Shown here: positions 7,922-14,689 of the stretch, in pieces | Numbering within the stretch: the stretch's first letter is position 1 | How the letters are laid out: each line of letters opens with the position of its first letter | Notes under the pieces: model-generated | Told to the model about the DNA's origin: nothing | Databases searched by the model: none | The model's input: only the letters and a program-made list of their open reading frames with translations | Position numbers and translations under genes: made by a program | NCBI GenBank assembly: GCA_964542875.1 | Contig: CAZIWA010000078.1 | Location: 1 to 26,214 of the forward strand | Length of the DNA stretch: 26,214 bases | Direction of reading: 5' to 3' | Origin: CAZGOM01 sp964542875 | GTDB lineage: Bacteria; Planctomycetota; Phycisphaerae; Phycisphaerales; Phycisphaeraceae

Positions 7922-9040
7922 TCAGTCTGTGTGGGGAAGCCGGGTTTCGGAAGGCTCGTGTGTGGTTTCATCAAACCAGCGGGCGATGGTTCTGGCGGCG
8001 AAGGCGGGGTCTTTGGCGGCGCAGACCGCCGAGCTCACGGCTACGCCGCGGGCACCCGCCTGAGCGAGGATGGGGGCGTTTTCCGGGGTGATGCCGGCGA
8101 TGGCCAGATGAGGAAAGTCAGGGAAGGACGCAAGAAAGGCTTTCAGGTAGGCAGGGCCGACGATGTGGTCTTTTTTCTTGGTGGTGGTGGGGAACATGGG
8201 GCCCAGGCCCACGTAGTCCGCGCCGGCGTCTTTGGCGCGTTTGGCGTCGTCGACGTTGGCGGTGCTGACGCCGACGAGGAGCTGCCTGCCGGCGAGCTTG
8301 CGCACATCGGCTACGGAGAGATCGTTTTGTCCCACGTGGACGCCATCGGCGTCGGAGAGAAGGGCGATGTCCGGCCGGTCGTTGATGACGAGGGAAACGC
8401 CTCGGGGTTTCAAGAGCGCCGAGAGGGTTTTGGCGCGTTTAAGGAATTCTCCGGATTCCAGGTCTTTTTCGCGGAGCTGGATGCAGTCGGCCGCGGGTTT
8501 GCCGGAGGCGTCAGGCCTGGAGATGGCGTCGACGACGGCGAGCCAGTCGTGGTTGGGGCATAGCGCGCCGGTGATGAGCACGCAGAGACGCCACTGGCGC
8601 GCCGTGCCGGTGGCCAGGCGCGCGGCAAGCCGGCTTTCGATGTCGTAGCCCTGGTAGCGCAGGGATTCAATCACAGCGGCGAGCGGGGCTTTACCCCCTG
8701 CCGGCAAGGTGACGAGGGTGTCGAGGGTTTTGGCGTATTCCTCAATGGCGCGCAGGGCTTCGGAGAGCCGTTTGCCCGCGGCGGTGACCACGTGGGGGAT
8801 GCCCTGGCGGGACATTTCGCCCGAGGCCTTCACCGTGGTGCCGACATCGCCCGGGGTGTCCCGGTGCCAGGGCAGGTTTTCCAACTGGGCCATGGCGTGG
8901 GAGAGCTTGTGGCGAAGGGATTTGATGTCGGTGACGAGAGGGGTGTCGTCAAGGATGAAGCGTGCGGCTTCTTCCATGACGCGCAGCGCCTCACGTGCGC
9001 GATTGAAATTGGCGTCGAGGATTCTGTGGATGCCTGGCAT
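7922..9040 (-). CDS. thiE: Bifunctional HMP-P kinase (ThiD2) / thiamine-phosphate synthase (ThiE)
   Basis: A 372-residue fusion protein of thiamin biosynthesis. Residues 1 to about 140 (opening GIHRILDANFNRAREALRVMEE) match the ThiD2 domain, a helical, non-ribokinase hydroxymethylpyrimidine phosphate kinase often fused to ThiE. Residues about 150-355 are ThiE, a TIM barrel that joins HMP-PP to thiazole phosphate: CIQLREKD, LVINDRPDIALLSDADGVHVGQ in two parts (218-239), GVSTANVDDA, ADYVGLGPMFPT with the Thr-rich phosphate loop, and IAGITPEN / GVAVSSAV at the end. Both domains look intact. It lies 19 bp behind the UbiA gene and 28 bp ahead of the YcfL-like gene in the same operon. I see no TPP riboswitch upstream of the operon. 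The Shine-Dalgarno is weak and distant. Confidence 0.93.
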   Translation of the reverse strand: MPGIHRILDANFNRAREALRVMEEAARFILDDTPLVTDIKSLRHKLSHAMAQLENLPWHRDTPGDVGTTVKASGEMSRQGIPHVVTAAGKRLSEALRAIEEYAKTLDTLVTLPAGGKAPLAAVIESLRYQGYDIESRLAARLATGTARQWRLCVLITGALCPNHDWLAVVDAISRPDASGKPAADCIQLREKDLESGEFLKRAKTLSALLKPRGVSLVINDRPDIALLSDADGVHVGQNDLSVADVRKLAGRQLLVGVSTANVDDAKRAKDAGADYVGLGPMFPTTTKKKDHIVGPAYLKAFLASFPDFPHLAIAGITPENAPILAQAGARGVAVSSAVCAAKDPAFAARTIARWFDETTHEPSETRLPHTD

Positions 9041-9059
9041 GGGTTTAGTTTACTCCGGC

Positions 9060-10067
9060 TCAAGCCCGCTTGAGCTTAAAGCCTGGCTTGGGGCCTGAGA
9101 GCCCGACGAGCGCCCGGAGCGAGAAGCTAAGGGCGACCACGCAGGCGAAGAGGACGAGGATGACCGCGGCTTGCTTGTAGAGGCCCAGGGCCAGCAGCCA
9201 CGCGGCGTCGTAGAGAATGAGCCAGAGGGTGCCCAGGGCCATGAAGCGGGCACCGGCTTCGCGTCTGCGGGGCAGGGGACGCATCTTGTGGCGCAGCGTC
9301 CACCAGCCGGCGACAAAGAATGCAGCGCCCACCAGCGCGGGCAGCAGCCAGGTCTGGCCGACTTTGGGGCCGGGGTTGTAGGAGAGCACATCCGGGTCGC
9401 GCCAGCGCATCCAGCCGATGAGGACCATGGACCAGAAGCTCCAGCCCAGGCAGATGCCCCAAAAGTGCGTGCCGGTGAGGCGCGGCCGCTTACCCATGAG
9501 CACGTAGGCCAGCGTGGCCACGACCACGACGTGCGTCATGGTGAGCCAGATGGGCCAGCCGAACTGCATCAAAGGGTTGGGCGTGAGCATGATCAAAATT
9601 CGGATCAGCCCCAGCGTCACAATGCCCAGCGCGGGGAGGAATTTGCCGGCCAGATCGTAAAAAAGCACAAAGACGGCTGCGGACCCGGCGATGAGCACGG
9701 CCACCTTGCCGAGCCAGACGGAGGCGCAGAGCGCGCCGACGAGGCCCACCACGGCCAGAAAAAGCCCGGTGTGGCGGGTGATGGCACCGGCAGCGATGGG
9801 GCGCTCGGGGCCAAAGTCCTTGTCGCGCTCGGCATCGATGATGTCGTTGATGGCCAGTCCGTAAATGGAGAGCCCGACGGCGACGAGCCCGGAAATGACC
9901 ATAAGGATGGGGAGGGAAAGGTCGGTGAGGGTGGAGCTGACGGTGTCCTGGTTTTCGATGGTGCGGGCGAGGAACAACATCAGCCACACGCTGGAGAGGG
10001 CAGAGCCGACGACTTCAGGTCGCAGGAGTCGGAGGAGGTTGAGGAAGTCGATCCAGCGGGAGGTCAT
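9060..10067 (-). CDS. UbiA-family prenyltransferase
   Basis: A 335-residue multipass membrane enzyme of the UbiA superfamily, which moves a polyprenyl group from its diphosphate onto an aromatic or other acceptor. The first Mg-binding aspartate motif is present: N74-D75-x2-D78-x3-D82 followed by the ERPIAAGAI element. A second motif resembling YDxxxK appears in FYDLAGKFLPALG. About nine hydrophobic segments alternate with short loops. I start it at ATG 10067, because the longer GTG start (10100) only adds a polar tail through a hairpin; neither start has a clear Shine-Dalgarno. It heads the operon with thiD2E, a YcfL-like lipoprotein, a membrane protein and nnrD. The acceptor substrate (quinone, heme, lipid) cannot be decided from sequence. 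Confidence 0.87.
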   Translation of the reverse strand: MTSRWIDFLNLLRLLRPEVVGSALSSVWLMLFLARTIENQDTVSSTLTDLSLPILMVISGLVAVGLSIYGLAINDIIDAERDKDFGPERPIAAGAITRHTGLFLAVVGLVGALCASVWLGKVAVLIAGSAAVFVLFYDLAGKFLPALGIVTLGLIRILIMLTPNPLMQFGWPIWLTMTHVVVVATLAYVLMGKRPRLTGTHFWGICLGWSFWSMVLIGWMRWRDPDVLSYNPGPKVGQTWLLPALVGAAFFVAGWWTLRHKMRPLPRRREAGARFMALGTLWLILYDAAWLLALGLYKQAAVILVLFACVVALSFSLRALVGLSGPKPGFKLKRA

Positions 10068-10085
10068 TGGGGGATATCGTAGCGC

Positions 10086-10139
10086 GTGCCGCAACGGCAC
10101 GAGTGAGTAGAAAATAGTGCCGTCGTGAGTAGACGGAAA
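10086..10139. repeat. Small hairpins and a 9-bp repeat upstream of the UbiA gene
   Basis: GTGCCG-CAA-CGGCAC forms a short hairpin at 10086-10100. GTGAGTAGA occurs twice soon after, the second copy lying in the loop of a CCGTC/GACGG stem. They fall in the 5' leader of the ubiA operon on the minus strand. The function is unknown. Confidence 0.4.
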
Positions 10140-10178
10140 GAAGCGGGTACGGGTGAGGGATTTTTTTATTTGAAGGGC

Positions 10179-10207
10179 TTGACTCTTTGGCCGAGATCAA
10201 TTATTGT
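10179..10207 (+). promoter_or_regulatory. Sigma-70 type promoter of the SnoaL-like gene
   Basis: TTGACT (10179-10184) and TATTGT (10202-10207) are separated by exactly 17 bases. That is a 5/6 match to the -35 and a 4/6 match to the -10 consensus. Transcription would begin near 10214, about 60 bases before the ATG. Confidence 0.65.
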
Positions 10208-10230
10208 TTAAACAAGTATCGTCTAAACAA
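10204..10230. promoter_or_regulatory. Inverted-repeat operator overlapping the -10 box
   Basis: TTGTTTAAAC (10204-10213) and GTCTAAACAA (10221-10230) are inverted repeats with 9 of 10 positions complementary around a 7-base spacer. The repeat covers the -10 and the expected start site, where a dimeric repressor (for example TetR- or MarR-type) would block initiation. No regulator gene is in the window. Confidence 0.6.
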
Positions 10231-10273
10231 ACAAAAGGGCGAGGCGCCCAGAACTCTCTTGAAGGAGAAAGCC

Positions 10274-10660
10274 ATGACGACCGCAACCGCTACTGTGAAC
10301 CAGACTTTGAGCCAGCGCGTGCAGGATCTGCAAACCTACATCGCGACAGGCCGGATTCTGGAGGCCATGACCGAGTTCTATGCGCCCAACGTGGTGATGC
10401 AGGAAAACGCCAAGCCCGGCACCGCGGGTCTGGCGCAGAACATCGAGCGTGAAAAGCAGTTCCTGAGCTACGTGAAGACCTGGATCGGCTACACGGTGAA
10501 GTCCGTAAGCATCGGCAAAGACACCGCAGCGGTGGAATCGGTGATTGAATTCATCGGCACCGATGACAAGAAGGTGACGATCGAGCAGGTCAGCGTGACG
10601 CGCTGGGTGGACGGGAAGATCGTTCACGAACGGTTTTACTACGACGCCTCGGGGAAGTGA
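10274..10660 (+). CDS. SnoaL-like / NTF2-fold protein
   Basis: A 128-residue soluble protein with the layout of the SnoaL/NTF2-like fold: an N-terminal helix pair (TLSQRVQDLQTYIATGRILEAMTEFYAPNVVMQ), a helix (NIEREKQFLSYV), then a curved beta-sheet (YTVKSVSIGKDTAAVESVIEF, VTIEQVSVTRW, GKIVHERFYYD). These domains make small hydrophobic pockets and may be enzymes, binding proteins or inert scaffolds. The start is set by AAGGAG 7 bases before the ATG. It is monocistronic, with its own promoter, a candidate operator and a terminator after the stop. A stress- or ligand-induced role is inferred from the operator, not from the protein. Confidence 0.85.
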   Translation: MTTATATVNQTLSQRVQDLQTYIATGRILEAMTEFYAPNVVMQENAKPGTAGLAQNIEREKQFLSYVKTWIGYTVKSVSIGKDTAAVESVIEFIGTDDKKVTIEQVSVTRWVDGKIVHERFYYDASGK

Positions 10661-10685
10661 GATTGAATTAAAGTGAGCGCGTAAC

Positions 10686-10717
10686 GGGCCTGCCTTTTAA
10701 GGCGGGCCTGTTTGTTT
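10686..10717 (+). terminator. Intrinsic terminator of the SnoaL-like gene
   Basis: GGGCCTGCCTT and AAGGCGGGCCT form an 11-bp stem with one G-T pair and a two-base loop, followed by GTTTGTTTT. It starts 26 bases after the stop codon. Confidence 0.8.
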
Positions 10718-10839
10718 TGGAATGGCTAAGGAAGCTTCCCGTCTGGCGTGGAGGAAGGGTCCTGGGGGAGTCTTGTTGGTGAGCGTGATGTGTGGTGATT
10801 GCTCAGCCGATGAAGCGCTTTGCGCGCAGAGGGGATGAG

Positions 10840-10871
10840 AAAGAGGCGGGCACGTGTGCGCCCGCCTCTTT
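10840..10871 (-). terminator. Hairpin terminator downstream of gcvP
   Basis: A perfect 12-bp stem (AAAGAGGCGGGC with GCCCGCCTCTTT) encloses an 8-base loop, 22 bases past the gcvP stop codon. The run after it on the minus strand (CTCATCCCC) is not U-rich, but the stem itself ends in CTCTTT, so termination is likely though possibly inefficient. Confidence 0.6.
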
Positions 10872-10892
10872 GGGTTGAGTTAAAAAAAATGA

Positions 10893-13817
10893 TCAGGCCT
10901 TTTCCATCGGGGGGCAGGTGCAGACGAGGTTGCGGTCGCCGTAGGGGTTGTCGACGCGGCCGACGTGGGGCCAGAACTTGTGGTCCTTGAGCCACGCGGC
11001 GGGGTAAGCGGCCTGCTGGCGCGAGTAAGGGTGCTTCCAGTCGTCGCTGGCGATGTGGCCTGCGGTGTGGGGCGCGTTTTTGAGGACGTTGTCCTTCTTG
11101 TCGGCCTTGCCCTGCTCGATGGCGCGGATTTCTTCGCGGATGAGGATCAGGGCGTCGCAGAACCGGTCGAGCTCGGGCTGGGATTCGCTCTCGGTGGGCT
11201 CCACCATGAGGGTGCCGGGGACAGGCCAGGACATGGTGGGGGCGTGGAAGCCGTAGTCCATGAGGCGCTTGGCGATGTCTTCGACTTTGACGCCAGCAGA
11301 GGCTTCGAAGGGGCGGCAGTCCATGACGAATTCATGGGCGACGCGGCCGTTCTTGCCGACGAAGAGGACTTCGTAATGGCCCTTGAGTTTGTGGGCCATG
11401 TAGTTGGCGTTGAGGATGGCGACCTGGGTGGCGCGTTTGAGGCCTTCGGCACCCATGAGGGCGATGTAGACCCAGGGGATGGGGAGGATGGCGGCGCTGC
11501 CCCAGGGTGCCGCGGAGACGGGGCCGATGGCGTGCTGGCCGGCGGAGCCGGGGCGCACGACGGGGTGGGTGGGGAGGAAAGGGGCCAGGTGTTTGGCGAC
11601 GCCGATGGGGCCCATGCCGGGGCCGCCGCCGCCGTGGGGGATGCAGAAGGTTTTGTGGAGGTTGAGGTGGCAGACGTCTGCGCCGATATCGCCCGGGCGG
11701 CAGAGGCCGACCTGGGCGTTCATGTTTGCGCCGTCCATGTAGACCTGTCCGCCTGCATTGTGAACAAGGGAACAGATATCGACGACGGTTTCCTCAAACA
11801 CCCCGCGCGTGGAGGGGTAGGTGATCATGAGGCACGAGAGGTTGTCCTTGTGCGCGGCGATCTTGGCCTTGAGGTCTTCGACGTCGACGTTGCCGTTTTC
11901 ATCGCAGGCGACGGGGACGACGTGGAGCCCGGCGACCACCGCGGAAGCGGGGTTGGTGCCGTGGGCGGATTCAGGGATAAGGCAGATGTTGCGGTGGCCC
12001 TGGCCGTTGGACTTGTGGAAGGCCTGGATGACCAGGAGGCCGGCGTATTCGCCCTGCGAGCCGGCGTTGGGCTGGAGGGAGACGCCTGCGAAGCCAGTGA
12101 CCTCCGAGAGCCACACTTCCAGATCCTTGAACATCTTGGCGTAGCCCTGAGCCTGCTCCCTGGGCACAAAGGGGTGGAGCTTGGCGAACTGCGGCCAGGT
12201 GACGGGGATCATCTCACTGGTGCCGTTGAGCTTCATGGTGCAGGAGCCCAGGGAGATCATCGACGTGGTGAGAGAGAGGTCGCGCGATTGCAGCTTGGTG
12301 ATGTACCGGAGCATTTCGTGCTCGCTGTGGTACGCGTGGAAGACGGGGTGGGTGAGGATTTCGCCGGTGCGGGCGACGGTGGAGGAGTATTCGGGCTGGA
12401 TGGCGCCGGCGAGGACGCGGATGTCCGGCGCGGGCTTGCCGGTGAGGAGGGCCAGGAGGTTTTCGACGTCCCTGGGCGTGGTGGTTTCGTCGAGTGAGAC
12501 ACCGACGAAGGTGTCGCAGTTATCGAACACCCGGAGGTTGATTTCGTTGGCGAGCGCACGCGCGTGGACAGCGGCGACGTTGCCTTTGCCGACGTTGATC
12601 TTGAGGGTGTCGAAGACTTCGGCCTTGTCCGCGTTGGACGAGAGGCCGGCCTGGCGAAGGCCTTCGGCGAGGCAGAGGGTGAGGTTGCGCACGCGGCGGG
12701 CGATTTTCTTAAGGCCCGAGGGGCCGTGGTAGACGGCGTACATGCCGGCCATGATGGCCAGAAGGACCTGCGCGGTGCAGATGTTGGAGGTGGCCTTTTC
12801 GCGTTTGATGTGCTGCTCGCGGGTCTGGATGGCCAGGCGCATGGCGGGTGCGCCGTGGGCATCACGGGAGACGCCGATGAGGCGGCCGGGCATTTTGCGG
12901 GCGTGTTGTTCCTGGGTGGCCATGTAGCCGGCGTGGGGCCCGCCGTAGCCCATGGGGACGCCAAAGCGCTGGGTGGAGCCGACGGCGATGTCTGCGCCGA
13001 ACTGGCCCGGCGGGCGCAGCAGGGTGAGGGCGAGGATGTCGGCGGCGACTATGAAGACGGCCTTGGCCTCGGCAAGCTTCTTGCCGAAAGCTTCGTAATC
13101 AAACACCTGGCCGTTGGAGGCTGGGTACTGCACAAGCGCGCCGAACACGCCTTCAAGGCTGACGGAGCGGTGGCAGGCGACGACGGTCTTAAAGCCCAGG
13201 GCATCAGCCCGGGCCTGGACGACGGCGATGGTCTGGGGGTGGCAGCGGCTGTCGATGAAGAAAGTTTTGCGGTCATCTCCGGCGATGCTGTGAGCCATGG
13301 CCATGGCTTCGGCGGCGGCGGTGCCTTCGTCCAGCAGCGAGGCGTTGGCCAGGGGGAGGCCGGTGAGGTCGCTGACCATGGTCTGGAAGTTTAAGAGGGC
13401 CTGGAGACGGCCCTGGGAGATTTCAGCCTGGTAGGGGGTGTACTGGGTGTACCAACCCGGGTTCTCAAGGATGTTGCGCAGGATGACGGGGGGGACGATG
13501 GTGTCGTAATAGCCGGTGCCGATGTAGGACTTGTAGACCTTGTTGAGGGATGCGGTCTTGTGGAACTCTTCGAGGAGCTCGTGTTCACCGCGGGGAGCGC
13601 CGAGGTTCAAGGGGCGGTTTAGTTTGATCCGGTCAGGGACGGTGGCGTCGGTGAGGGCGTCGAGCGAGGAATAGCCAAGCGCAGCGAGCATGTCCTTGAT
13701 TTGTGCGCAGGAGGGGCCCAGGTGCCTGCTGATGAAGCCATCTGAGAAGGCCAGAGATTGCTGGATGGAGGGGTTGGAGCCGTGAGCGGTTTTCTCGGGT
13801 GTGAGGGATGCGGTCAT
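10893..13817 (-). CDS. gcvP: Glycine dehydrogenase (aminomethyl-transferring), P protein
   Basis: A 974-residue, single-chain P protein of the glycine cleavage system. It decarboxylates glycine with pyridoxal phosphate and passes the aminomethyl group to lipoylated GcvH. Length and both half-domains match the fused GcvP of Gram-negative bacteria and mitochondria rather than the split GcvPA/GcvPB type. The N-terminal half carries FISRHLGPS, then GYYDTIVPPVILRN and WYTQYTPYQAEISQGR. The C-terminal half carries MNAQVGL and the Schiff-base lysine in HKTF, at about residue 722, followed by a Gly-rich GGGGPGMGPIGV stretch. I start at ATG 13817 (MTASLTPEK) because the longer reading frame upstream is low-complexity and not conserved-looking; the Shine-Dalgarno is weak. 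gcvT, gcvH and lpd are not in the window, and no glycine riboswitch elements are visible upstream. Confidence 0.97.
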   Translation of the reverse strand: MTASLTPEKTAHGSNPSIQQSLAFSDGFISRHLGPSCAQIKDMLAALGYSSLDALTDATVPDRIKLNRPLNLGAPRGEHELLEEFHKTASLNKVYKSYIGTGYYDTIVPPVILRNILENPGWYTQYTPYQAEISQGRLQALLNFQTMVSDLTGLPLANASLLDEGTAAAEAMAMAHSIAGDDRKTFFIDSRCHPQTIAVVQARADALGFKTVVACHRSVSLEGVFGALVQYPASNGQVFDYEAFGKKLAEAKAVFIVAADILALTLLRPPGQFGADIAVGSTQRFGVPMGYGGPHAGYMATQEQHARKMPGRLIGVSRDAHGAPAMRLAIQTREQHIKREKATSNICTAQVLLAIMAGMYAVYHGPSGLKKIARRVRNLTLCLAEGLRQAGLSSNADKAEVFDTLKINVGKGNVAAVHARALANEINLRVFDNCDTFVGVSLDETTTPRDVENLLALLTGKPAPDIRVLAGAIQPEYSSTVARTGEILTHPVFHAYHSEHEMLRYITKLQSRDLSLTTSMISLGSCTMKLNGTSEMIPVTWPQFAKLHPFVPREQAQGYAKMFKDLEVWLSEVTGFAGVSLQPNAGSQGEYAGLLVIQAFHKSNGQGHRNICLIPESAHGTNPASAVVAGLHVVPVACDENGNVDVEDLKAKIAAHKDNLSCLMITYPSTRGVFEETVVDICSLVHNAGGQVYMDGANMNAQVGLCRPGDIGADVCHLNLHKTFCIPHGGGGPGMGPIGVAKHLAPFLPTHPVVRPGSAGQHAIGPVSAAPWGSAAILPIPWVYIALMGAEGLKRATQVAILNANYMAHKLKGHYEVLFVGKNGRVAHEFVMDCRPFEASAGVKVEDIAKRLMDYGFHAPTMSWPVPGTLMVEPTESESQPELDRFCDALILIREEIRAIEQGKADKKDNVLKNAPHTAGHIASDDWKHPYSRQQAAYPAAWLKDHKFWPHVGRVDNPYGDRNLVCTCPPMEKA

Positions 13818-13862
13818 GTTTGGCTTGCTCGCAGGGTGGGTGGGGCGGGAAAAAGTCCGATA

Positions 13863-13892
13863 ATTGTACGGGTTGGGGGGGCTGGTTGCCAG
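13863..13892 (-). promoter_or_regulatory. Candidate gcvP promoter
   Basis: On the minus strand CTGGCA (13887-13892) and TACAAT (13863-13868) are 18 bases apart, giving 4/6 and 5/6 matches to consensus. Transcription would start near 13856, about 40 bases before the gcvP ATG. Confidence 0.45.
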
Positions 13893-14410
13893 AAAAGCGG
13901 GGTGGATGGGGTGGGGCAATCAGGCGCAGGGGGCAAAAAACATATGGAAATGCCAAACGCATCCGCGCCCAAGTGGGCGGGGGGATCGGGTGATGGGGAC
14001 TTGGAGAAGGCCGATGCCATGCATGGGACCGGCCAAACGTGCATGAATTTCCATGGGGTGCGCGGGAAATCGGTAACGGGTTTTCCCTGATTTGGCGTGT
14101 GAAGAAGTAACGCCAAGGATTGGGACGGCACGTTCCATCTGACTGAATACCTGTGAAACTTACGAATTTAACCCAACTTCCTAAAAATTGAGAGGTTGGG
14201 TGAATGACGCACTTATTTGAAAATCAGATCTTGCGAAAGATAAGCCGGGCAAACCCGGGAAATAACGGTTCATGTGACACGAAGATTAATTTGTATTGAT
14301 TTGACGTTCGAGACCTTTTAGTTACTTAATATTTATTGCAAAACGTTGTGTAAGCGTAGTCTATGGACTTAAGCAGATTTGCGACTTAGAATCAAAACAG
14401 ACCGAAGGGC
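13893..14410. other. Long non-coding stretch upstream of the small RNA
   Basis: I find no convincing gene here; open frames lack codon bias and ribosome sites. From about 14150 the base composition shifts to AT-rich. A 10-bp hairpin with one G-T pair spans 14171-14201 (ACCCAACTTC with GAGGTTGGGT). A short stem with a GCGA loop (ATCTT/AAGAT) and a CCGGG-CAAA-CCCGG stem follow between about 14228 and 14260. TTGACG at 14301-14306 could be a -35, but the spacing to TACTTA (16) and the match are weak. It may hold a second structured RNA or the regulatory region of the downstream RNA. Confidence 0.4.
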
Positions 14411-14438
14411 TTGATTCTGTAAAGGAATGTGCTATAGT
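14411..14438 (+). promoter_or_regulatory. Promoter of the candidate small RNA
   Basis: TTGATT (14411-14416) and TATAGT (14433-14438) are 16 bases apart, matching consensus at 4/6 and 5/6. The predicted start near 14445 falls immediately before the first hairpin of the RNA, with no room for a translated leader. Confidence 0.6.
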
Positions 14439-14444
14439 GACACG

Positions 14445-14560
14445 CGAATCGCCCAGGCGATTTGAAATTAGCCCCCCAACCTCGGATTGGTCCCCCCCGA
14501 CTCAATCCGAGCACTCGCCCTCAGACAGTTCCCCCCCGACACTGTCTGAGGGTTTTTTTT
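14445..14560 (+). ncRNA. Candidate small RNA with three hairpins and C-rich loops
   Basis: About 116 bases between a promoter and a textbook terminator fold into three hairpins. Hairpin 1 is AATCGC-CCAG-GCGATT (14447-14462). A single-stranded segment with six consecutive C follows (14472-14477). Hairpin 2 has a perfect 9-bp stem, CTCGGATTG with CAATCCGAG (14481-14511), and a loop containing seven C followed by GAC. Hairpin 3 is the terminator, whose loop is TCCCCCCCGAC. The two loops share the CCCCCCCGAC sequence although their stems differ, so the exposed C-tract looks selected. C-rich loops in other bacterial sRNAs pair with Shine-Dalgarno or other G-rich mRNA sites; that function is inferred here. 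Alternatively it is an attenuating leader of the gene at 14690, 130 bases downstream. No open frame with ribosome site is present. Confidence 0.7.
14518..14560 (+). terminator. Intrinsic terminator of the candidate small RNA
   Basis: A perfect 12-bp stem (CCCTCAGACAGT with ACTGTCTGAGGG), an 11-base loop and eight consecutive T make this the strongest terminator in the window. Confidence 0.92.
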
Positions 14561-14564
14561 GCCT

Positions 14565-14593
14565 TTGTCTTGAACAAGTGCGGCTGTTATACG
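14565..14593 (+). promoter_or_regulatory. Candidate promoter of the 14690 gene
   Basis: TTGTCT (14565-14570) and TATACG (14588-14593) are 17 bases apart, each a 4/6 match. It begins right after the small RNA terminator, so the downstream gene may be transcribed separately. Confidence 0.35.
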
Positions 14594-14689
14594 TTTGAGT
14601 GTTAGTGGGCGGGCATAAACTTTTGAGTCTCTGACGTCGAGAGAACCTGGTTTGAGCCTGTGCGTTCCTGTCATCTGGCGAGGTTCGTC

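Noticed and set aside
8328..8343. Second parS-like sequence around CCACGTGG in thiE
   Set aside because: Only 12 of 16 positions match and it lies in conserved coding sequence; likely chance.
10068..10186. TPP riboswitch expected before an operon containing thiE
   Set aside because: No CTGAGA-type THI-box core is present in the leader; only short hairpins are seen.
10965..12497. Long 510-codon open frame antisense to gcvP
   Set aside because: It is the mirror of high-GC codon bias in gcvP; the sequence is Gly/Asp/Val-rich without domain character or ribosome site.
13818..14200. Glycine riboswitch expected upstream of gcvP
   Set aside because: None of the conserved glycine aptamer blocks could be found on the minus strand in the gcvP leader.
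14240..14290. Possible cyclic-di-GMP (GEMM) riboswitch, because of GGGCAAACC followed by GAAA
   Set aside because: The second conserved half (GGACGCAAAGCC and the CCGG..CTAA block) is absent, and there is no suitable downstream gene at normal distance.
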